DNA from: Clostridiaceae bacterium
GTDB taxonomy: Bacteria > Bacillota > Clostridia > Saccharofermentanales > UBA5734
DNA length: 9,425 bases
Assembly: GCA_012511525.1 (NCBI GenBank)
Contig: JAAZFW010000439.1
Coordinates: forward strand, 1 to 9,425
Direction: 5' to 3'
Position 1 is the stretch's first letter. Each line of letters begins with the position of its first letter. Made by a program: the position numbers and the translations under genes. This document shows positions 6,458-9,425 of this stretch, piece after piece. The notes beneath the pieces were generated by a model. It saw only the letters and a list, made by a program, of their open reading frames with translations. It ran no database searches and was not told where the DNA came from.

Positions 6458-8634
6458 ATGCTCCGGGGCGGCCAACCGGTAAAGGTCTCGTCCGCGCCGC
6501 CCCCGAAACGGTCGGCCAGGTCTCGCGCGGCCGGTTCGAGCGCCTGGCACCAGGCAACGGTCTGACCAAGCGGCGGTGTTCCCGCCTCCCATTCCTGCCA
6601 CGCGGCAAACAGCGCTTCGAACGGGGCCGGATCGGTCACCGTGCGGCAGGTGCGGATAAAATCCGCCAGGCACTGGTCGCGCTGGTTGGCGTAGACGCCT
6701 TGCGCTTCGAGTGCTGATCGGACAAGTCCCCAGGCAACCGTGAACGCGACATAGAACAGCGCGTCCGGTTCCTGCTCGGCGGTCGGCGGCGTGCGCGATT
6801 CAAAATAACGCAAAAACAGGTCGCGGTCCCGGGCGACGTGCTCGATTTCAGCCGACACCAGCTGGGTCCATCCCGCCTGCCCCAGGATCCGGCGCCGCTC
6901 TTTTGGCGCCGCTGTTGCCGCCCTGGCCAGTTCGCCGGCCAGTTTCTCGTACAGGGGCAGCCGGTTGCGGCCGGGTGCCTTGAGCCATGTCTCGGCCAGC
7001 TGGTCTGTCTTGGCATAAAAAGGTTCCCTGATCAGGCCGCGATCCCGGGCATTCTTGAGAAGCAGGAAAAACCGGTCCATGCTGACGATCTCGATCTCAG
7101 GATGGTCCGCCAGGCGGCTCATTTCGCTGTCCAGCTGGTGGAAGATACCCTTGGCGATCTGGGCGAACAGGAAATAGAAAGCCGGCCTGGTGGGGCATTC
7201 GCGGCTTAAGCGCACGATGTCGCCGATGTTGTCGCGCCCGACATTGGCGATGTGGACCGAGTGCAGTTTCGGGATGGCGCCGAACGGATAATTTTGTGCG
7301 TACGGCGATCCGCCCAGGCCGCAAACCAGTCCGGGGCCCGGGTCCAGCAGCGCCTGCTCACGGGCCACGGCCCGGTCGTCCTCGACCTCGCGCCACCAGT
7401 CGCGCAGAAACCAATTGACCATGTTGCAGCCGTTCTGGCCCGATTGGTCCAGCAGGCGGCGGGAGTCCCGGAGGTAGCCGTCAACAAGGTCTTCCGGCCA
7501 AAGCCATGAGTAGGTATAGCCGGCGCCGGATGACGGCCCCCAGAAGCAATCGTTGGCCAGCCGGGTTTCCTGGTAGTACTGGAGCATCCCGGGCATCAGC
7601 TTCACCATCAGGGGCAGAAAGCCCCAGCCGAACGGGAACGAGCCGCGGTCCGGGTCGAGCCAGTTGTCGGAATGGAGGTTCTGCATGGCCCAGGTGGCGT
7701 CGCCGTCGCTGTTGTAGAGGCAGACATAGACCTTGTCCGGCGCCGCGACACATTGTTCGGCCGGCGGCAGCGCCTGCCGGTAAGCCCGGTCCGGATCGCC
7801 GACACCGCCATGCACGGTCATGTTGGGCGAACGCAGCGAGCAGAGCGAGAAAAAGCCGCATTGCGCCGCCTCCGCGACAAATTCCTTCTCCTGGTCCCAG
7901 ATGCAGTGCCAGTTCAGCTGCACACCAGGGGCCTCGGCCGTCTTCATCAGGCGGCGGTACAGGTTGAGCGAACGGCGAAAGACACGCGACCGGGGCAAAT
8001 CGAGTGCCAGCACGCGGTTGGCCACGACGAAGTCCTCCAGTTCGTGGGCCATGGCGTACCAGGTGGGGCGATGCACGCAAAAATTGGCGAACATGCGCTT
8101 GTTGCAGCGCGGCCACAGGTGTTCGACGGCCCATTCGGCCGCGTCCCAGTCGTCGGCAAAGCGGCCGCGCAGATCATCGGAACAAGTCAGGCCCTGGCGG
8201 ATCATGACCGCCTCCTGGCCCGGAGCGACCGGCAGCGTGCTGTCCAGGCCGCAGCGTGTTATGGCCAGGTTTTGCGTTTGCAGGACGTTTTCGGTGTCGT
8301 AGAGGACATAGCCTCGAACCAGGTGGCGGAACCGGGCCAGCACCGCCTCCGGGTCGTCGAGCCGCTCGACGTGAATCTGCCATTTCTCACGGTACCAGGA
8401 GAGCCAATGGTCCTCGTGCAAGGCGGCTTTGCCGTCCGCGGCGCGCGGGTCGCCGGTCATCAGGTACAGCTGCGGCTGATCGCGGTTGACCAGGCCCTGC
8501 AGGCAGCGCAGCCAGATCCAGGCGTCGACTTGTTCGACAGGCCAGCCGGGCTGGCAGACGATCAGGCGCCTGACGGGCTTATAATCGGGAAAAATACGGG
8601 TTAAATCCGCGTTGGCGGCGCGATCAGATGTCAT
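6454..8634 (-). CDS. GxGYxYP-family putative glycoside hydrolase
   Basis: This protein of 726 residues, counted from the ATG at 8634, carries the marks of the GxGYxYP family of putative glycoside hydrolases. These are SDGDATWAMQ (309-318), an acidic loop like the family's SDGDN motif, and GAGYTYS (370-376), the naming motif with Ser in place of the final Pro. The N-terminal region (about 15-250) fits the family's accessory domains. The part after about 560 is helical and may be lineage-specific. Family members are predicted sugar hydrolases without, to my knowledge, a firmly known substrate. A second ATG at 8637 lies only 4 bases from the AGGAGG; 8634 has better spacing (7). No signal peptide is seen. 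It follows the DUF3592 gene on the same strand by 35 bases, probably co-transcribed, and its stop overlaps the convergent neighbour's stop in CTAG (6454-6457), leaving no room for an intergenic terminator. Confidence 0.85.
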   Translation of the reverse strand: MTSDRAANADLTRIFPDYKPVRRLIVCQPGWPVEQVDAWIWLRCLQGLVNRDQPQLYLMTGDPRAADGKAALHEDHWLSWYREKWQIHVERLDDPEAVLARFRHLVRGYVLYDTENVLQTQNLAITRCGLDSTLPVAPGQEAVMIRQGLTCSDDLRGRFADDWDAAEWAVEHLWPRCNKRMFANFCVHRPTWYAMAHELEDFVVANRVLALDLPRSRVFRRSLNLYRRLMKTAEAPGVQLNWHCIWDQEKEFVAEAAQCGFFSLCSLRSPNMTVHGGVGDPDRAYRQALPPAEQCVAAPDKVYVCLYNSDGDATWAMQNLHSDNWLDPDRGSFPFGWGFLPLMVKLMPGMLQYYQETRLANDCFWGPSSGAGYTYSWLWPEDLVDGYLRDSRRLLDQSGQNGCNMVNWFLRDWWREVEDDRAVAREQALLDPGPGLVCGLGGSPYAQNYPFGAIPKLHSVHIANVGRDNIGDIVRLSRECPTRPAFYFLFAQIAKGIFHQLDSEMSRLADHPEIEIVSMDRFFLLLKNARDRGLIREPFYAKTDQLAETWLKAPGRNRLPLYEKLAGELARAATAAPKERRRILGQAGWTQLVSAEIEHVARDRDLFLRYFESRTPPTAEQEPDALFYVAFTVAWGLVRSALEAQGVYANQRDQCLADFIRTCRTVTDPAPFEALFAAWQEWEAGTPPLGQTVAWCQALEPAARDLADRFGGGADETFTGWPPRSI

Positions 8635-8641
8635 CATGAAG

Positions 8642-8647
8642 CCTCCT
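8642..8647 (-). promoter_or_regulatory. Ribosome binding site of the GxGYxYP gene
   Basis: AGGAGG on the - strand precedes two adjacent ATG codons: 4 bases to the one at 8637 and 7 bases to the one at 8634. The second spacing is closer to the optimum and decides the start given here; the difference is one Met. Confidence 0.75.
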
Positions 8648-8664
8648 GGCGCCGTTCGGTTTTT

Positions 8665-8685
8665 CCGGATCAGCGCCTGATCCGG
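8665..8685. repeat. Perfect 9-bp inverted repeat spanning the DUF3592 stop codon
   Basis: CCGGATCAG (8665-8673) and CTGATCCGG (8677-8685) are perfect complements around CGC. The DUF3592 stop (8670-8672) lies in one arm, and the next ribosome binding site is 17 bases further on. On the - strand the stem is followed by five A, on the + strand by GTCAC, so neither direction has the U-tract of an intrinsic terminator. It could be an intercistronic mRNA-stability or processing hairpin, or a DNA operator. Confidence 0.7.
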
Positions 8686-9200
8686 GTCACCGTAGCGGTG
8701 CCGCGGATCCCCATGACCAGCAGCAGCGCGCCCAGTGCGATGAAGATCAAGGTCGACCAGCCCAGGTTTTTCTGGTCGGACGGCACGTTGACAAATGGCA
8801 GGCCGGGCAGGTAGGTCACCCCGATATTGCTGCCCTCAGCCGGCAAACGGGTGACATTGTAGACGCGGTTCATGCTCGTGGTGCCGCTGCCGGTCTTTCC
8901 GTCCCGGGTCCGGAACGTATAATGGATGTCGTAGTTGTGGTCCAGCTTGCTGGAATTGCTGTTGATGCGCTGCTCGACCGACCGGACCGTTCCGGTGGTT
9001 TCGACGCCCAGCGCGAGGGCCAGCGGAATCCTGATGCCCATGATCAGCAGCAGGACGCCGACGACAATGGGAATCCAGGATGGCTTGCGCCGGGTCCGCG
9101 CCGCTGCGGCTGGCTGCACCACCGGATTGCCGCACGAAGCGCAAAACGAGGCGCCCGGTTCCAAGGGACGGCCGCAATGGCGGCAAAATGATGCGTTCAT
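8670..9200 (-). CDS. Zinc-ribbon and DUF3592 domain membrane protein
   Basis: This 176-residue protein begins with a zinc ribbon, C6-x2-C9 and C20-x2-C23 (FCRHCGRPLEPGASFCASCG). A basic, Ala-rich linker follows, then a hydrophobic helix (about 42-65), a beta-rich domain (about 66-140) and a second helix (about 148-165). The central part, from TTGTVRSVEQ through YDIHYTFRTRDGKTGSG to GVTYLPGLP, fits DUF3592, an uncharacterised extracytoplasmic domain between two membrane helices. By that model the zinc ribbon is cytoplasmic. The ATG at 9200 is preceded by GGAGG (9207-9211) at 6 bases, so an in-frame start at 9218 is not needed. It lies directly upstream of the GxGYxYP gene and probably shares its transcript. 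Its function is unknown, and the link to sugar metabolism rests only on position. Confidence 0.82.
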   Translation of the reverse strand: MNASFCRHCGRPLEPGASFCASCGNPVVQPAAAARTRRKPSWIPIVVGVLLLIMGIRIPLALALGVETTGTVRSVEQRINSNSSKLDHNYDIHYTFRTRDGKTGSGTTSMNRVYNVTRLPAEGSNIGVTYLPGLPFVNVPSDQKNLGWSTLIFIALGALLLVMGIRGTATVTRIRR

Positions 9201-9253
9201 GGCGATCCTCCGTTTCAAGACAGGGCAGGTCTCGGGGGATGACTGTTGCCTTG

Positions 9254-9262
9254 ATCATACCA
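9254..9262 (-). promoter_or_regulatory. Possible extended -10 promoter of the DUF3592-GxGYxYP unit
   Basis: On the - strand TGGTATGAT is an extended -10 (TGN plus TATGAT, 5/6). No good -35 is seen at 16-18 bases upstream. It lies about 54 bases before the ATG at 9200 and would start transcription near 9247. It is the best candidate in this intergenic region. Confidence 0.4.
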
Positions 9263-9310
9263 CAAAACGGGAAAAGCGACCCGCTGCGAAAACGAATTTT
9301 GTCAAATAGC

Positions 9311-9339
9311 TTGATGACTGATCTGAAAAAAGCTACAAT
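9311..9339 (+). promoter_or_regulatory. Promoter reading off the right edge
   Basis: TTGATG (9311-9316, 4/6), a 17-base spacer and TACAAT (9334-9339, 5/6) predict a start near 9346 on the + strand. The gene it serves lies beyond the window. With the DUF3592 gene on the other strand, 9201-9345 is a divergent intergenic region. Confidence 0.6.
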
Positions 9340-9361
9340 AACCCTATGCTCAAGGGAGTGT

Positions 9362-9411
9362 GCCGACTCGCCTGAGCCGGCTTCGTTCCATGGTTGCCTC
9401 TCGTCCGGCAA
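9362..9411 (+). other. Two predicted hairpins in the leader of the right-edge transcript
   Basis: GCCG and CTC (9362-9369) pair with GAG and CGGC (9374-9381) around GCCT, with one mismatch. TTGCC (9394-9398) pairs with GGCAA (9407-9411) around eight bases. Both lie within about 65 bases of the predicted start. I recognise no riboswitch or small RNA family, and the window ends too soon to tell a structured leader from chance pairing in GC-rich DNA. Confidence 0.3.
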
Positions 9412-9425
9412 AAGCTGTATCAGCC

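Noticed and set aside
7672..8604. 310-codon + strand frame antisense to the GxGYxYP gene
   Set aside because: The - strand frame carries the family motifs over its full length; the antisense product is shadow-like, without recognised domains.
8665..8685. Intrinsic terminator between the DUF3592 and GxGYxYP genes
   Set aside because: The stem is strong, but the bases after it on the - strand are A-rich, not T-rich, so it is kept only as an inverted repeat.
9300..9305. TTGACA on the - strand as a -35 for the DUF3592 gene
   Set aside because: The hexamer is perfect, but 17 bases downstream there is only GGTCGC, and the TATGAT at 9254-9259 is about 40 bases away.
9346..9375. Nine-codon reading frame (MLKGVCRLA) as a leader peptide
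   Set aside because: It would begin at the predicted transcription start without a ribosome binding site and has no run of regulatory codons.
1..9425. CRISPR array, tRNA, rRNA or insertion sequence
   Set aside because: Reading both strands, I found no regularly spaced direct repeats, no tRNA- or rRNA-like stretches and no transposase or terminal inverted repeats.

Overview
The window is a GC-rich bacterial chromosome segment. Strong GGAGG-type ribosome binding sites, sigma-A/sigma-70-like promoters, a CIRCE operator on groEL and a PerR-type regulator in front of a catalase fit a Firmicutes-like (possibly clostridial) organism or another Gram-positive-style lineage. This is inferred from regulatory style and protein similarity by eye; no rRNA or other phylogenetic marker settles it. 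There are seven protein genes (one cut by the left edge), no tRNA or rRNA, no CRISPR array and no recognisable insertion sequence.

Left part (1-2823, + strand). The end of a flavin-dependent pyridine-nucleotide disulfide oxidoreductase is closed by a clear intrinsic terminator (296-332). An AT-rich promoter region with a PerR/Fur-box-like sequence follows, then a tight three-gene operon: a PerR-like Fur-family repressor, a heme catalase (katA) whose ATG overlaps the repressor stop by one base, and a DUF454 (YbaN-like) inner-membrane protein starting 3 bases after the catalase stop. This looks like an autoregulated peroxide-response unit.

Middle part (2827-4723). groEL lies on the - strand, convergent with the DUF454 gene with only 3 bases between the stop codons. 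Its likely terminator hairpin sits inside the DUF454 coding sequence. groEL has a near-consensus promoter with a CIRCE operator over its start point, but no groES beside it, and its C-terminus lacks the usual GGM-rich tail. A divergent promoter with a perfect TATAAT leads into the next + strand gene.

Right part (4724-9425). Two proteins resembling glycoside hydrolases face each other: a 577-residue protein with an apparent TIM barrel followed by a Rossmann/amidotransferase-like segment (GH42-like layout), and a 726-residue GxGYxYP-family protein. Their stop codons overlap in one CTAG. Upstream of the GxGYxYP gene, on the same strand, is a zinc-ribbon/DUF3592 membrane protein, with a perfect 9-bp hairpin at the junction. 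Neither hydrolase-like protein shows a signal peptide, so both probably act in the cytoplasm. At the right edge a + strand promoter starts a transcript whose first ~80 bases can fold into two hairpins; its gene lies outside the window.

The least-described items are the 577-residue hydrolase-like protein and its convergent GxGYxYP partner, the catalase-operon DUF454 gene with an embedded terminator, and the PerR-like protein with Asn where a metal-binding Asp is expected.
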